The notes under the pieces were generated by a model. It had not been told where the DNA came from and searched no databases. It worked only from the letters and a program-made list of their open reading frames with translations. A DNA stretch of 64,000 nt, from the NCBI GenBank assembly GCA_002837195.1, contig KZ478061.1, positions 42,285 to 106,284 on the forward strand, in the 5' to 3' direction. The position numbers and the translations under genes are program-made. Positions 1-8,978 of this stretch are shown here, one piece after another (position 1 is the stretch's first letter; the number at the start of each line of letters is the position of its first letter). The DNA is from Enterobacterales bacterium CwR94 (GTDB lineage: Bacteria; Pseudomonadota; Gammaproteobacteria; Enterobacterales; Enterobacteriaceae).

Positions 1-300
1 GCCAGCGCAGTGGCCGATTTGCTGGTCGGTGATGGCAAAACAAACGGTGTGAGTACCACCACCAAATCGCTGTTAACCAGCTATCTCGCCAGCGACGGCA
101 TTATCAGTAACGCGCAGGCCGGGGTGAACAGCACGTTAAAACAACTGACCAAAGATTACCTGAGCACCAGCGCCAGTATCGACGATACCATCGCGCGTTA
201 TAAGACTCAGTTTACCCAGCTCGATGTGCTGATGAGCTCATTAAACAACACCACCACCTATCTAACGCAGCAGTTCAATGCGATGAATAACAGCAACTAA
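1..300 (+). CDS. fliD: Flagellar hook-associated protein 2 (filament cap), C-terminal part
   Basis: Frame 1 is open from the left edge to a TAA at 298-300, so this is the last 99 codons of a gene that starts outside the window. The C-terminal sequence, ending in a helix with LDVLMSSLNNTTTYLTQQF, is typical of the FliD coiled-coil tail. FliD forms the pentameric cap at the filament tip, under which flagellin subunits are inserted. fliS follows 11 bases later and then fliT, the standard fliDST operon, and this fixes the identity despite the truncation. The internal GTG at 10 is not a real start. Confidence 0.93.
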   Translation, partial: ASAVADLLVGDGKTNGVSTTTKSLLTSYLASDGIISNAQAGVNSTLKQLTKDYLSTSASIDDTIARYKTQFTQLDVLMSSLNNTTTYLTQQFNAMNNSN

Positions 301-311
301 CAGGGGCAGTA

Positions 312-713
312 ATGTATAGCGCAAGTGGAACTCAGGCATATGCGCAGGTCGGTCTGGAAAGCGGCGTGATGAGCGCCAGTCCGCATCAGCTTATTACCTT
401 GCTTTTTGACGGCGCACACAGTGCGCTGGTCAGAGCAAAAATCTTTATGCAACAAGGCGATGTGATTGCCAAAGGCGAGGCCTTATCCAAGGCCATCAAC
501 ATCATTGATAACGGCTTAAAAGCGGGACTCGATGAAGAGAACGGCGGCGAGCTGGCCACCAATTTATCCGCGTTGTACACCTATATGGTGCGTCGTTTAT
601 TGCAGGCTAATCTGCGTAATGATGAGCAAGCGATAGATGAAGTGGATGCGCTGCTGCTGAATATCGCAAACGCGTGGAAAGAAGTCGGTGCCCAGCCACA
701 GGAATCCGCCTGA
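312..713 (+). CDS. fliS: Flagellin export chaperone FliS
   Basis: This 133-residue protein starts MYSASGTQAYAQVGLESGV and carries the family core SPHQLITLLFDGA near residue 25, followed by a four-helix bundle. FliS binds the disordered C-terminus of flagellin in the cytoplasm and keeps it from polymerising before export. The length is as usual (about 130-136 residues). A GGGGCAG ribosome site precedes the ATG. The stop codon overlaps the fliT start (ATGA), so translation of the two is probably coupled. Confidence 0.96.
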   Translation: MYSASGTQAYAQVGLESGVMSASPHQLITLLFDGAHSALVRAKIFMQQGDVIAKGEALSKAINIIDNGLKAGLDEENGGELATNLSALYTYMVRRLLQANLRNDEQAIDEVDALLLNIANAWKEVGAQPQESA

Positions 714-1075
714 TGATGGCCAACAAAAGTTTGTATTCTCAATATCAGCATGCCCTGGGACTGAGTCAGCGCATGTTGCAATTGGCACGCCAGGGAGAGT
801 GGAATAGCCTGGTGGAAATGGAAGTCACTTACTTGAATGCGGTTGAAATGCTGTCTGAACAGCAACAGGCCAGCCAGCTCCCGTTGATATTGCAAGAGCA
901 ACTGCGCCCAGTTTTACGCCAGTTAATCGACAATGAAACCGAGCTGCGCCAGTTGTTGCAAGTGCGCTTAGGTGAATTACGTCATCTGGTTGATCAAAAC
1001 AGCCTGCAACAGACGGTTAATCACACCTACGGCAAACTGGCGGGCAGCATCATGTTCCCCGGTCAGCCGACCTGA
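713..1075 (+). CDS. fliT: Flagellar export chaperone and FlhDC regulator FliT
   Basis: The gene encodes 120 residues, close to the usual 121. I start it at the ATG at 713, which overlaps the fliS TGA, because the frame upstream of it is only an extension into fliS; the following in-frame ATG at 716 is equally possible. The product is mostly helical (YSQYQHALGLSQRMLQLARQ and similar). FliT is the chaperone for the FliD cap protein and, when free, binds FlhDC and lowers class 2 flagellar transcription. It is the last gene of the fliDST operon, and a hairpin follows at 1082. Confidence 0.93.
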   Translation: MMANKSLYSQYQHALGLSQRMLQLARQGEWNSLVEMEVTYLNAVEMLSEQQQASQLPLILQEQLRPVLRQLIDNETELRQLLQVRLGELRHLVDQNSLQQTVNHTYGKLAGSIMFPGQPT

Positions 1076-1081
1076 TCCACC

Positions 1082-1110
1082 GGGCCATTGACTGAAAATG
1101 GCCCACCTTT
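1082..1110 (+). terminator. Terminator-like hairpin after fliT
   Basis: GGGCCATT (1082-1089) pairs with AATGGCCC (1097-1104), followed by a T-rich stretch (ACCTTTTCC). It lies 6 bases after the fliT stop and before amyA, as expected for the end of the fliDST transcript. Confidence 0.6.
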
Positions 1111-1158
1111 TCCTGTTGTGGTTCATACTCTGAGTGCCCCCCACACTGGAGTCCTCTT

Positions 1159-2634
1159 ATGCCACACCCCACGCTACTGCAAAGTTTTCATTGGTACACG
1201 CCTGATGGTGGCACACTGTGGCCAGAATTGGCTGACCGCGCAGCGGGACTTGCCGACCTCGGCATAACCCTGGCCTGGTTGCCCCCGGCCACAAAAGGTG
1301 CGGCAGGCGGTTATTCTGTCGGCTATGACATCTATGATTTGTTCGATTTAGGTGAGTTTGCGCAAAAAGGCAGTACCGCGACCAAATACGGCGATAAACA
1401 GGCGTTGCTCGCCGCCATCGCCGCCCTGCGTGAGCAACAGATCGGCGTGCTGATGGATGCCGTGTTGAACCACAAAATGGGGGCCGACGAAAAAGAGGCG
1501 GTGCAGGTTAATCGCGTGAATCCTGAAAACCGGGAAGAGATTGCCGAGGACGTCGTTGCCGCCGAGGCCTGGACGCGCTTTACCTTCCCTGCTCGTGCGG
1601 GACAATACTCCCAATTCATCTGGGACTATCACAGCTTTAGCGGTGTTGATCATATTGAAAATCCCGATGAAAACGGCATCTTCAAAATTGTGAACGACTA
1701 TACCGAAGAGGGCTGGAATGATCAGGTTGATGATGAATTAGGTAATTTTGATTACCTGATGGGCGCCAATATTGATTTTCGTAATAATGCCGTTCGTGAA
1801 GAGCTAAAATATTGGGGCCGCTGGATCCGCGAGGAAACCGGATGCGCTGGCTTTCGCCTCGATGCCGTCAAACATATTCCCGCCTGGTTTTACAAAGAGT
1901 GGCTCGCCCACTTGCAGGAGCAGAGTGAAACGCCGCCGTTTGTCGTGGCCGAATACTGGGGCTTTGAGTTAGATAAGCTGCAAACCTGGATTGCACAAAC
2001 GGAGGGCCAAAGCATGCTGTTTGATGCCCCTCTGCAAAACCGCTTTCACAACGCCTCACGTCAGGGCGCAGACTATGACTTATCCCAGCTCTTTACTGAC
2101 ACGCTGGTGGCTGCCGATCCGTTTCACGCTGTGACGCTGGTTGCCAATCACGATACTCAACCCCTGCAGGCGCTGGAAGCCCCGGTAGAACCCTGGTTTA
2201 AACCGCTGGCTTACGCATTGATTTTATTGCGTGAACAGGGCGTGCCTTGCGTTTTTTATCCTGACCTGTTTGGCGCGCGCTACCGTGACACTGGCGATGA
2301 TGGCAAAGAATACGACATTGATATGCCGGTGGTGGCTGAACTCGAAACCCTGCTGCGGGCGCGCCAGTCGCACGCGCACGGCCCGCAAACCGATATCTTC
2401 GATGCGCCTGACTGCATTGCATTTGTGCGTGCAGGAACGGCAGAGCATCCGGGTTGCGTCGTGGTGCTCTCCAACGGAGAACAAGGTGAAAAAACGATTC
2501 CCCTGGGCGAGAGCCACGCGAACAGCGAATGGCATGATTTATTGGGACATCGCGAAGATAACGTGCACTGCGATGCACAGGGCAACGGGGTCTTTTATTG
2601 CAACGGCATGAGCGTGAGTGTGTGGGTTCGATAA
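1159..2634 (+). CDS. amyA: Cytoplasmic alpha-amylase
   Basis: This 491-residue glycoside hydrolase family 13 enzyme has no signal peptide, matching the cytoplasmic AmyA of enterobacteria (495 residues in E. coli). It hydrolyses alpha-1,4 bonds in maltodextrins and related glucans. The family's conserved blocks are visible: DAVLNHK (about 100-106), GFRLDAVKH with the nucleophile Asp235, VVAEYWG with the acid/base Glu265, and VANHDTQ with Asp332. A GGAG ribosome site lies before the ATG. Its position just after fliDST is the same as in E. coli; it has no known role in flagella, so the link is positional. A long hairpin separates it from convergent yedD. Confidence 0.96.
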   Translation: MPHPTLLQSFHWYTPDGGTLWPELADRAAGLADLGITLAWLPPATKGAAGGYSVGYDIYDLFDLGEFAQKGSTATKYGDKQALLAAIAALREQQIGVLMDAVLNHKMGADEKEAVQVNRVNPENREEIAEDVVAAEAWTRFTFPARAGQYSQFIWDYHSFSGVDHIENPDENGIFKIVNDYTEEGWNDQVDDELGNFDYLMGANIDFRNNAVREELKYWGRWIREETGCAGFRLDAVKHIPAWFYKEWLAHLQEQSETPPFVVAEYWGFELDKLQTWIAQTEGQSMLFDAPLQNRFHNASRQGADYDLSQLFTDTLVAADPFHAVTLVANHDTQPLQALEAPVEPWFKPLAYALILLREQGVPCVFYPDLFGARYRDTGDDGKEYDIDMPVVAELETLLRARQSHAHGPQTDIFDAPDCIAFVRAGTAEHPGCVVVLSNGEQGEKTIPLGESHANSEWHDLLGHREDNVHCDAQGNGVFYCNGMSVSVWVR

Positions 2635-2640
2635 CTCGCT

Positions 2641-2666
2641 GCCCGCCTTAGGCTGCTAAGGCGGGC
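2641..2666. terminator. Strong hairpin between convergent amyA and yedD
   Basis: An 11-base perfect stem, GCCCGCCTTAG (2641-2651) with CTAAGGCGGGC (2656-2666), closes on a GCTG loop. It sits in the 39-base gap between two convergent genes, so it may end both transcripts, although neither side has a clear T run. Confidence 0.6.
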
Positions 2667-2673
2667 ACAGTGA

Positions 2674-3150
2674 TTACGCTTTCGGTGCGGCCACGGTAGC
2701 CGCATTTTCCGAAAGAGAATCGATTTGAATATCTTGAATCACGCGCGCATTCGGCTGCGCTTTCACCGCCTCAAGTGCTTTTTGGCACTCCACCGTGGGT
2801 CGCGCAACGCGATGTAATTCAAGTTTGTCGTAGTTCAGCGTCTCGCCATCCAGCTCCAAAGGCATCACGCGTAACTGGCGATTAATATTGACGTAATCGC
2901 CATCCAGTACCGTAAGTTTGCCCGGTTTCGCGATCACGCGCTGCCACTGACGGCAATCCAATGTATCGCCTTCATGGGTAATAATCAGCGTGCCTGTCGC
3001 CTTTTCACTGATCAAACCGCTCTGCGGGCCCGACGTTTGCCAAATCCCCTGCAACGAATCAGGTGCTGGCGTTTTCACGGCCATGTTGTAGTTGGTAATT
3101 TGCGTACACCCACTCAACAAAACTGCGCCTGCTACAATCCACTTCTTCAT
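2674..3150 (-). CDS. yedD: YedD-type outer-membrane lipoprotein
   Basis: The 158-residue product starts MKKWIVAGAVLLSGCTQ, a lipoprotein signal with the lipobox LLSGC and the modified Cys at about residue 15. There is no Asp at +2, so outer-membrane sorting is likely. The body is a small beta-rich domain with two further Cys (in TLDCRQW and TVECQKAL) that could form a disulfide. Position beside amyA and overall sequence match YedD of E. coli (137 residues); this version has about 20 more residues at the C-terminus. Its function is not established. It is convergent with amyA and divergent from the chemoreceptor at 3320. Confidence 0.85.
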   Translation of the reverse strand: MKKWIVAGAVLLSGCTQITNYNMAVKTPAPDSLQGIWQTSGPQSGLISEKATGTLIITHEGDTLDCRQWQRVIAKPGKLTVLDGDYVNINRQLRVMPLELDGETLNYDKLELHRVARPTVECQKALEAVKAQPNARVIQDIQIDSLSENAATVAAPKA

Positions 3151-3253
3151 GCTAAATCCCTGAATGCCAGTCTGGCCTGCTACGTTATATTTTTGTCTCT
3201 CTCACCGCAAGTCAGCCGCCAGCCAGAAACCCCCTTTCCTGCCCGCAGCGGAT

Positions 3254-3281
3254 TAAAGTTTTTAGGCTTGCGTGTCGATAG
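3254..3281 (+). promoter_or_regulatory. Candidate sigma-28 (FliA) promoter
   Basis: TAAAGTTT begins at 3254 and GTCGATAG lies at 3274-3281. This resembles the FliA consensus TAAAGTTT, about 11 bases, GCCGATAA; the TAAA to GTCGATAG spacer is 16 bases where 15 is usual. It lies 38 bases before the chemoreceptor start, as expected for a class 3 flagellar promoter. Confidence 0.65.
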
Positions 3282-3319
3282 TAATGCAAAACCTCTACAG
3301 CATCGGGAGATAGTGCATC

Positions 3320-4921
3320 ATGCGTTTCACCCTTCGAACACGCCTTATTGGCGTGGTTGGTTTACTTTCAATTTTGCTGGTTGTGGCCTCGGTCTGGGGC
3401 ATCCTGGGCCTGAAGGCAGCAGAAGATCGCGCCAGTGCGGCCTACCGAACCGAGATGCTGCCGCTGCAAGCGTCCTCCCGCCTGTATCGGTTGGCACAAC
3501 AACAATCAGCCACACTGTTCGAAGCCTTACGCTACTGGACCGATGCCGGAGAAGTGGATAAACGCCTGGCGGTGATTGCCGGGTATGCCAGCGAAATGGA
3601 ACGCACGCGCACCGACTGGCAAGGCATGGACAGTGCGCCGGGCACGGCACCGCTGCGTGAAGCCTTTCTCAGCCATTTAACCACCTGGCAAAGCGCGTTG
3701 AATGACGCAGGGGCACAGCTAAAAAGCGGCAATCCCTCTGCCGCGCTGGTCGTCATTGAAACCCGTATGCGTAGCGGCAGCCAAACGCTGCAGCACGACA
3801 TTGACAGCCTTGAAACCACGCTGCGTACCAACTCTGAGCGCACCGCCGCCCAAAGTGCTGCGGCATGGATCTTAGCCCGCAATACCCTGATAGCCCTGTT
3901 GGCTGGCGGTTTGACGATCGCATTAGTATCTGGCTGGCTGCTGACACGCTCCATCACGCGCGCTGTGGCTAATGCCCGCCAGTTGGCCGGCGCTATCGCG
4001 GAAGGTCAACTCGGCCATCCTCCGCGCGCATGGGCACGTGATGAAATGGGTGAACTGATGCAGTCGCTCAGCACCATGGATGTACGCCTGTCCTCGATTG
4101 TGCGCGAGGTGGGCGAAAGTGCTCAGGCATTGAATCATGCCGCAGCTCAGATGGCAGAAGGCAATCAGGATCTCTCCTCGCGTACGCACGCACAGGCCAG
4201 CGCTCTTGAACAAACCGCCGCCAGCATGGAGCAGATGACAGCCACCGTGCGTCACAATGCCGACAACGCCGCCCAGGCCAATGAACTGGCACTGCAGGTA
4301 CGTGAGCAAGCCACCAAAGGCAGTGCCGTACTGCAACAGGCGGTCAGTGCCATGCGGGAAATTGAAGCCGGCAGCAAACGTATTGCCGACATTAACCAGG
4401 TCATTGATGGTATCGCGTTCCAAACCAATTTATTGGCACTGAACGCCGCTGTTGAAGCCGCGCGTGCAGGAGAACAAGGTCGTGGCTTTGCCGTGGTCGC
4501 CGCGGAAGTGCGCCAGCTAGCCCAGCGCTCGGCTCAGGCGGCACAGGAAATTAAAGATCTGGTGCAGACCAGCGTCGCGAATGTCGATAACGGCAGCGCA
4601 CTGGTTAGCCGTTCAGGCGACATGCTGAACGATATTAATCAGGGTGTTACCCGCGTGGTTGATATCGTGGGTGAAATTGCGATTGCCAGTCGTCAGCAGT
4701 CGAGTGGGATCGATCAGGTGAATATTGCGGTGATCCAAATGGACAGTGGCACCCAACAAAATGCCGCGCTGGTAAATGAAGCCAGCGCGGCCAGCCAAAC
4801 CGTCAGTGAGCATGCTGCCCTGTTGGTCGATAAAATGGCCTTCTTTCAGTTACAGGCTGACATCAACGCCTCTCCCGCTCACTCGGCCCCGCGCCGTGTT
4901 ACGCAGCCGGCGCTGGCGTGA
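3320..4921 (+). CDS. Methyl-accepting chemotaxis protein, four-helix-bundle sensor
   Basis: This 533-residue chemoreceptor has a first membrane helix at about residues 8-30, a periplasmic helical sensor domain (about 31-190), a second membrane helix (about 191-212), a HAMP domain and a cytoplasmic signalling domain. The hairpin tip is canonical: [20 protein letters not shown] followed by [10 protein letters not shown]. The C-terminus ends QPALA without the NWETF/NWESF tether, so adaptation probably depends on other receptors. The stop codon overlaps an in-frame GTG of the binding-protein gene that follows, and a sigma-28-like promoter lies upstream. The pairing suggests that the receptor reads the loaded binding protein, as Trg and Tar do with sugar-binding proteins; this is inference. 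Confidence 0.93.
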   Translation: MRFTLRTRLIGVVGLLSILLVVASVWGILGLKAAEDRASAAYRTEMLPLQASSRLYRLAQQQSATLFEALRYWTDAGEVDKRLAVIAGYASEMERTRTDWQGMDSAPGTAPLREAFLSHLTTWQSALNDAGAQLKSGNPSAALVVIETRMRSGSQTLQHDIDSLETTLRTNSERTAAQSAAAWILARNTLIALLAGGLTIALVSGWLLTRSITRAVANARQLAGAIAEGQLGHPPRAWARDEMGELMQSLSTMDVRLSSIVREVGESAQALNHAAAQMAEGNQDLSSRTHAQASALEQTAASMEQMTATVRHNADNAAQANELALQVREQATKGSAVLQQAVSAMREIEAGSKRIADINQVIDGIAFQTNLLALNAAVEAARAGEQGRGFAVVAAEVRQLAQRSAQAAQEIKDLVQTSVANVDNGSALVSRSGDMLNDINQGVTRVVDIVGEIAIASRQQSSGIDQVNIAVIQMDSGTQQNAALVNEASAASQTVSEHAALLVDKMAFFQLQADINASPAHSAPRRVTQPALA

Positions 4922-4929
4922 GTGAGGTG

Positions 4930-6240
4930 ATGATGAAATCACATGCCCTACTGCTCTGCCTCGCGGCCTTAAGTACCGGCAGCGTTGCAGCGAAAACCAC
5001 CCTCAATATTGCCACCATCGCCAATGGTGACATGACCATCATGCAGCAGATCTCTGCCAGCTGGCAGAAAACGCATCCCGATATCCAGCTTAACTGGCAC
5101 GTCTTAGATGATGGGGAACTGCGCCGCCAGGTCCTGACGGCCATGAACAGCGCTACGCCAGCCTTTGACATTATTACGGTAGGAACCTGGGAGGCACCGC
5201 TATGGGGGAAAAAAGGCTGGCTTAAACCACTCAGCAGCTTACCTGCAGAATACCAGGTTGATGATTTACTGGCGCCGGTGCGTAAAGCCCTCTCTTACCA
5301 GGACACCCTCTACGCGCTGCCGTTTTATGGCGAAAGCAGCATGACCTATTACCGCAAGGATCTGTTTGCTGAAAAACAGCTCACCATGCCAGATGATCCC
5401 GACTGGAGCGACATCCAGCGTTTAGCGGCCAAACTCACGGATAAGTCACGCGGCATCTACGGTGTGTGTTTACGCGGCCGCCCAGGATGGGGAGACAACA
5501 CCGCTTTCCTTACTACCATGGCAAACGCCTATGGTGCACAGTGGTTTTCACTGGATTGGCAGCCGATGCTCAATTCACCTGAATGGCGTGCGGTATTGCA
5601 AGACTACCAGGCGATGGTCAAACAGGATGGGCCACCAGAAACGGCAGAAAACAGTTTTGGGCAAATTATTCGCCGCTTTGCCGCCGGTGAGTGCGCCATG
5701 TGGGTAGACAGTACGGTTGCCGCAGGGCTGCTTATCAATCCGCAAATTTCGCGCGTTGCCGACAAAGTCGCCTTTGCGCCTGCGCCGGGAGGATTGACGC
5801 GTAATGGATCAAACTGGCTGTGGTCATGGGCATTGGCGGTCCCCGCTCGCGCGGCAAATCCGACACCGGCGTTGGCCTTTATTCAATGGGCGACCTCCCG
5901 ACAATACATCGAAGAAGTGGCTAACGTGGTTGGCTGGGGAGCGGTGCCACCAGGCAGCCGTGAATCGACCTACCAGCAAGCCAGCTATCAACGTTTAGCC
6001 CCCTACGCCGCACAAGTTAAAGCGGCGGTGGAGAGCGCAACCGTTGAAACACCCACACTGGGGCCTGTGCCTTATCAAGGCGTGCAATACGTGAGCATCG
6101 AAGATTTCGATAAAATGGGTGATGCCGTAGGCAAAAATATTGCCGCAATGCTGCAAGGCCAGCTCTCGGTGGATGAAACGCTGGAAAAGAACCAGCGCGA
6201 CGTGACGGCCCTTATTGCGGCCACACCGCCGGGCCATTGA
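4930..6240 (+). CDS. Periplasmic sugar-type ABC solute-binding protein (family 1), no transporter alongside
   Basis: The product is about 436 residues with a Sec signal (MKSHALLLCLAALSTGSVAA) and no lipobox. The mature part looks like a family 1 binding protein of the sorbitol/mannitol type: FDIITVGTWEAPLWG, YALPFYGESSMTYYRKDLF and GLTRNGSNWLWSWALAV. The frame is open back to a GTG at 4918 that overlaps the chemoreceptor stop; I prefer the ATG pair at 4930/4933 because GAGG at 4924-4927 is well placed for 4933 and the signal peptide starts there. No permease or ATPase gene is near. Joint expression with the chemoreceptor suggests a taxis role, or supply to a transporter encoded elsewhere. Confidence 0.9.
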   Translation: MMKSHALLLCLAALSTGSVAAKTTLNIATIANGDMTIMQQISASWQKTHPDIQLNWHVLDDGELRRQVLTAMNSATPAFDIITVGTWEAPLWGKKGWLKPLSSLPAEYQVDDLLAPVRKALSYQDTLYALPFYGESSMTYYRKDLFAEKQLTMPDDPDWSDIQRLAAKLTDKSRGIYGVCLRGRPGWGDNTAFLTTMANAYGAQWFSLDWQPMLNSPEWRAVLQDYQAMVKQDGPPETAENSFGQIIRRFAAGECAMWVDSTVAAGLLINPQISRVADKVAFAPAPGGLTRNGSNWLWSWALAVPARAANPTPALAFIQWATSRQYIEEVANVVGWGAVPPGSRESTYQQASYQRLAPYAAQVKAAVESATVETPTLGPVPYQGVQYVSIEDFDKMGDAVGKNIAAMLQGQLSVDETLEKNQRDVTALIAATPPGH

Positions 6241-6248
6241 TGCAAACA

Positions 6249-6269
6249 GGGCGGGTTGAACACCCGCCC
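6249..6269 (+). terminator. GC-rich hairpin after the binding-protein gene
   Basis: GGGCGGGT (6249-6256) pairs with ACCCGCCC (6262-6269) eight bases after the stop. There is no T run, so a rho-independent role is possible but not certain. Confidence 0.45.
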
Positions 6270-6328
6270 GCCACTGAGTAAACTCAGGCTTTGTTTGAGC
6301 ACCCTGTTGAGCCCCCTAATTGAGCACA

Positions 6329-6655
6329 ATGATGAAAACCCCTGAAGCCTACTATGCCCTCGCCCGCGATATGTTTGTCAGCACCTGTCCTGATATTGAA
6401 CAGGCGCTTGCCCGCTTAACGGAAGAGGATGCACGGGCCATGTCGATGTCTCTGACACAGCTACGCGATGTGCAAAAGGAGCGTATCTGGGCCGCTTTTT
6501 TGCGTGAGAAAAAACTCGATGGCATGATTTTCGCGATTCAGTTGGCAGAACCTGACAAAGCCGTGGCTGCAGACGCGATTGAGGCCTATCTCAAACAGCA
6601 TGCTGAAGCCCTGGGAATGACATGGGAAGCATTTTGTCGCCAAAATGAGCTGTAA
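6329..6655 (+). CDS. Small cytoplasmic protein, DUF6388-like
   Basis: This 108-residue protein has no signal peptide or membrane segment and is predicted helical. It has the pattern ALARLTEEDARAMSMSLTQLR, a central ERIWAAFLREKKLD and a C-terminal EALGMTWEAFCRQNEL. This resembles what I recall of the DUF6388 family, whose function is unknown; the assignment needs a profile search. The frame extends to a TTG at 6320, but the ATG pair at 6329/6332 is the likelier start. It is the first gene of an accessory stretch between the chemotaxis pair and fliE. Confidence 0.7.
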   Translation: MMKTPEAYYALARDMFVSTCPDIEQALARLTEEDARAMSMSLTQLRDVQKERIWAAFLREKKLDGMIFAIQLAEPDKAVAADAIEAYLKQHAEALGMTWEAFCRQNEL

Positions 6656-6810
6656 TCATTACTCATTTAGCTAATTCACTGATTACATTGAATTACATTT
6701 AATTTTCGATCTGGCACGCAAGGATGACGACAGGTCGAAAAGTAGACTTTTTTTTGCGATGAAAGCCTGTTAGCGTCTGTGTATTATTTCAGCGATCAAG
6801 GAGTGCTCGC

Positions 6811-7089
6811 ATGCTGACCTCAACACTTCTCTCTCCTTTTGAAAAACACTTCACGACGCTGAGTCTGCGCCTGGAGGCGGCTGAAAAGCATCTTGATAAC
6901 GTTGACCAGCGACTGGATAAACTCACGGCCAGCGTGGACAGCCTCAAAATTGATGTGGCCATCATTAAAGAGGACTACACCACTCGGGCATATCTGCATC
7001 AGCAGTTTGAACGCCAGACACTGTGGCTCGTCGGTACCATGCTCGCCACGGCAAGTTGCTGCATGGCATTGGCGAAGCTGATGTTCTAA
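6811..7089 (+). CDS. Small coiled-coil protein with a C-terminal membrane anchor
   Basis: The 92-residue product has a heptad-rich helix at about residues 15-55 (LEAAEKHLDNVDQRLDKL and onward) and one hydrophobic segment at about 71-90 (LWLVGTMLATASCCMAL). This fits a tail-anchored coiled-coil protein, similar in plan to XhlA-type and other phage or plasmid small proteins, but I do not recognise the family. AAGGAG lies just before the ATG. An AT-rich stretch with a T run precedes it and may hold the promoter. Confidence 0.7.
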   Translation: MLTSTLLSPFEKHFTTLSLRLEAAEKHLDNVDQRLDKLTASVDSLKIDVAIIKEDYTTRAYLHQQFERQTLWLVGTMLATASCCMALAKLMF

Positions 7090-7172
7090 CGCGACTTTTC
7101 AGGAGAATCCTGAGAGCCAGAGCCAGCGTATTTGTGTTAATGTCAGTAAACACACTCATACAAGGAAAAATG

Positions 7173-7421
7173 ATGTCTGGGAACGAAGTCAATCGCGTGA
7201 TCGTCGATGTTGTACCGTCAAAACGGGCCGAGAAAGGGGTCCTTATCGAAATGATGTCAGAAAAAGGGTTTACGTATCAGGACACCCTGGCGATTCAACC
7301 CCATGGCTTTAGTTATCGCTTTACTTCCAGCCTGCCTGCAGATGTCTCTGCACAAAAGGTGACAGTGCTGCTGGAAGGGATGGCTGATACGGTGACGGTA
7401 TCCCCTGCCACCAGCCATTAA
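7173..7421 (+). CDS. Hypothetical 82-residue protein
   Basis: AAGGA at 7162-7166 sits six bases before the ATG at 7173 and too close to the ATG at 7170, so I start at 7173 (MSGNEVNRVIVDVV). The frame is also open upstream to 7023, but that part overlaps the previous gene and looks unlike protein. The product alternates short hydrophobic strands with charged residues and seems a small soluble domain. I do not recognise it. A palindromic hairpin follows the stop. Confidence 0.6.
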   Translation: MSGNEVNRVIVDVVPSKRAEKGVLIEMMSEKGFTYQDTLAIQPHGFSYRFTSSLPADVSAQKVTVLLEGMADTVTVSPATSH

Positions 7422-7428
7422 GTAATGA

Positions 7429-7449
7429 CAGGCCTGACGTCCAGGCCTG
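7429..7449 (+). terminator. Hairpin after the 7173 gene, opening a 308-base gap
   Basis: CAGGCCTG (7429-7436) pairs with a second CAGGCCTG (7442-7449) around ACGTC. No T run follows. The rest of the gap to 7729 shows no convincing gene on either strand. Confidence 0.4.
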
Positions 7450-7729
7450 AGAGCGTTCCCGCTTTACTCCCCCTTTTCTTGTGCAAAATCATTCCCTCTT
7501 CCTGATAACGCCCTCCCTTACCGCTGCGGCAAAATGCCCCTACTTTAAAAAACCTCTTACCGCGTTCTCTTTCATCCCGGTTAGAAGCATAAATAAAATT
7601 GAATGAAATCAATCGTAACGAAGTGAGACGCTAAATGAGAATTCAAATAACGCCGCTTTAAAAGAATTTGATCTTAGCGACCAATGAAAACCCTGTGGTA
7701 AGTAACATACTCACACTTTGGAGAATCAA

Positions 7730-7936
7730 ATGAATCGCCGAATTTTTGACGAACACATCAGCAGTTGGCCCAAAATTACCTTTTGTGATCTGATGATCGA
7801 TAGCCACGACGAAGGGCACGACATCTACGCTATCGATAAAGCCGGTGCGGGAAGCCGACTTTTTATTTTAAGAACCCATAATGAAGCGGATGCGAACGCG
7901 CACCGCGACTTAATGCGTTATTGGTTACAGCACTAA
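7730..7936 (+). CDS. Hypothetical 68-residue protein
   Basis: GGAG at 7720-7723 lies six bases before the ATG at 7730 (MNRRIFDEHISSWPKITF). The product is soluble and acidic in the middle (DLMIDSHDEGHDIYAID), ending in a helix with HRDLMRYWLQH. I do not recognise the family. It stands alone between two non-coding stretches and upstream of the toxin gene. Confidence 0.6.
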   Translation: MNRRIFDEHISSWPKITFCDLMIDSHDEGHDIYAIDKAGAGSRLFILRTHNEADANAHRDLMRYWLQH

Positions 7937-8151
7937 GTCGACAGGAGTCCGCATTAATGGCGGACTCAAAAGAAAGCAAAGTTATAGCCTGGATGTTAGC
8001 TTCAACGATAAAACCAAATCCTGAATAATATCTATTAGGAATATTATTACTAATAAATCTGATTTTAATATCACCCTGACGGCTAAATTTCCTGGTAATA
8101 ATCATCTCTGTTAGGCTGATTATTGTGAACAGATAACAGGAAAGATTCGTT

Positions 8152-8976
8152 ATGGATAACGCTTTAAGAGTCACCCTTACCCCCGTTCAACTCGCCGCCG
8201 TGCTTTCTGATAAAACAATCACTGAAAGTGAAACGCTCAGTAATCGCTTATGGGGCAGCCTTGAGTTCGTTTTAGGGGTTGCGGAGATGGCGGGAGCAAC
8301 TGCGCTTTGCGTTGCTCCAGAACCTACAGGGTTGACAAAAGCGGGATGTGTGGTGGTTGGTGCTCATAGCATGGACACCTTAAGAACTGCTGCACAAAAA
8401 GTCATGACCGGCAGTAATGCACGGACGGCAACCTCCAGGATTGCAGCACAAACGGCAAGACTGTTAGGTGCTGATGAAAATACCGCAGTCAACATTGGTG
8501 TCGCTGTTGATGTTGCCATCCCTCTTAGCGTAGCTGGCATGGTAGGGGCAGCAAGAGTTTCTTATGTGCGGGCAGGCTCTCTCAAGATAGCAGAGCATGA
8601 AGCAATCGCGGGTATAAGAGTGGGCGGGCATACGATTGCAAAACATGTTGCCATACCTGAAAAAGACTTACTCGCCAGATTAGCTCGAAGCCCAATGCTC
8701 CCTTCAGCATCTTCTTTCTATACACTGCAACAGGCAGAAAAAGTCATCAGTTCCTCTTTAAAATCGAACAGAATTAAAATTATACATTGGGCTAACGCCA
8801 ATAATTCGGAAAGGATCCTTGAGTTAACTCACCATGCAGGTACCAGTGTCGGTTATGGCTTCAAGCGGGGACAGGTGACAAAAGAGTCGATCAACAAAGT
8901 CCGAATCGTTTTGATAAAAGAAAGCTATAATAGAAAACCTTATTATATCCTTACCGCTTATCCTGTTATGGACTAA
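8152..8976 (+). CDS. RNase A-like toxin (CdiA-CT/bacterial RNase A fold)
   Basis: The 274-residue product has an N-terminal half with two hydrophobic stretches (about 36-70 and 113-135) and a C-terminal domain from about residue 157 that matches the bacterial RNase A-like toxin pattern: GGHTIAKHV, LLARLAR, SSFYTLQQAEKVI and YYILTAYP. His165, Arg176, Thr268 and Tyr270 have the spacing (11 between His and Arg, Thr-x-Tyr near the end) that I recall for the catalytic residues of the Yersinia CdiA toxin of this fold. It probably cuts RNA in a rival cell. It is a short free-standing protein, not the tail of a large CdiA, and no secretion gene is nearby, so its route of delivery is unknown (type VI cargo is one option). 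The next gene follows after 2 bases. Confidence 0.8.
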   Translation: MDNALRVTLTPVQLAAVLSDKTITESETLSNRLWGSLEFVLGVAEMAGATALCVAPEPTGLTKAGCVVVGAHSMDTLRTAAQKVMTGSNARTATSRIAAQTARLLGADENTAVNIGVAVDVAIPLSVAGMVGAARVSYVRAGSLKIAEHEAIAGIRVGGHTIAKHVAIPEKDLLARLARSPMLPSASSFYTLQQAEKVISSSLKSNRIKIIHWANANNSERILELTHHAGTSVGYGFKRGQVTKESINKVRIVLIKESYNRKPYYILTAYPVMD

Positions 8977-8978
8977 AC

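Noticed and set aside
7418..7612. 64-codon minus-strand frame opposite the gap after the 7173 gene
   Set aside because: No ribosome site, Arg/Gly/Lys-rich composition unlike a folded protein, and overlap with the end of a better-supported gene.
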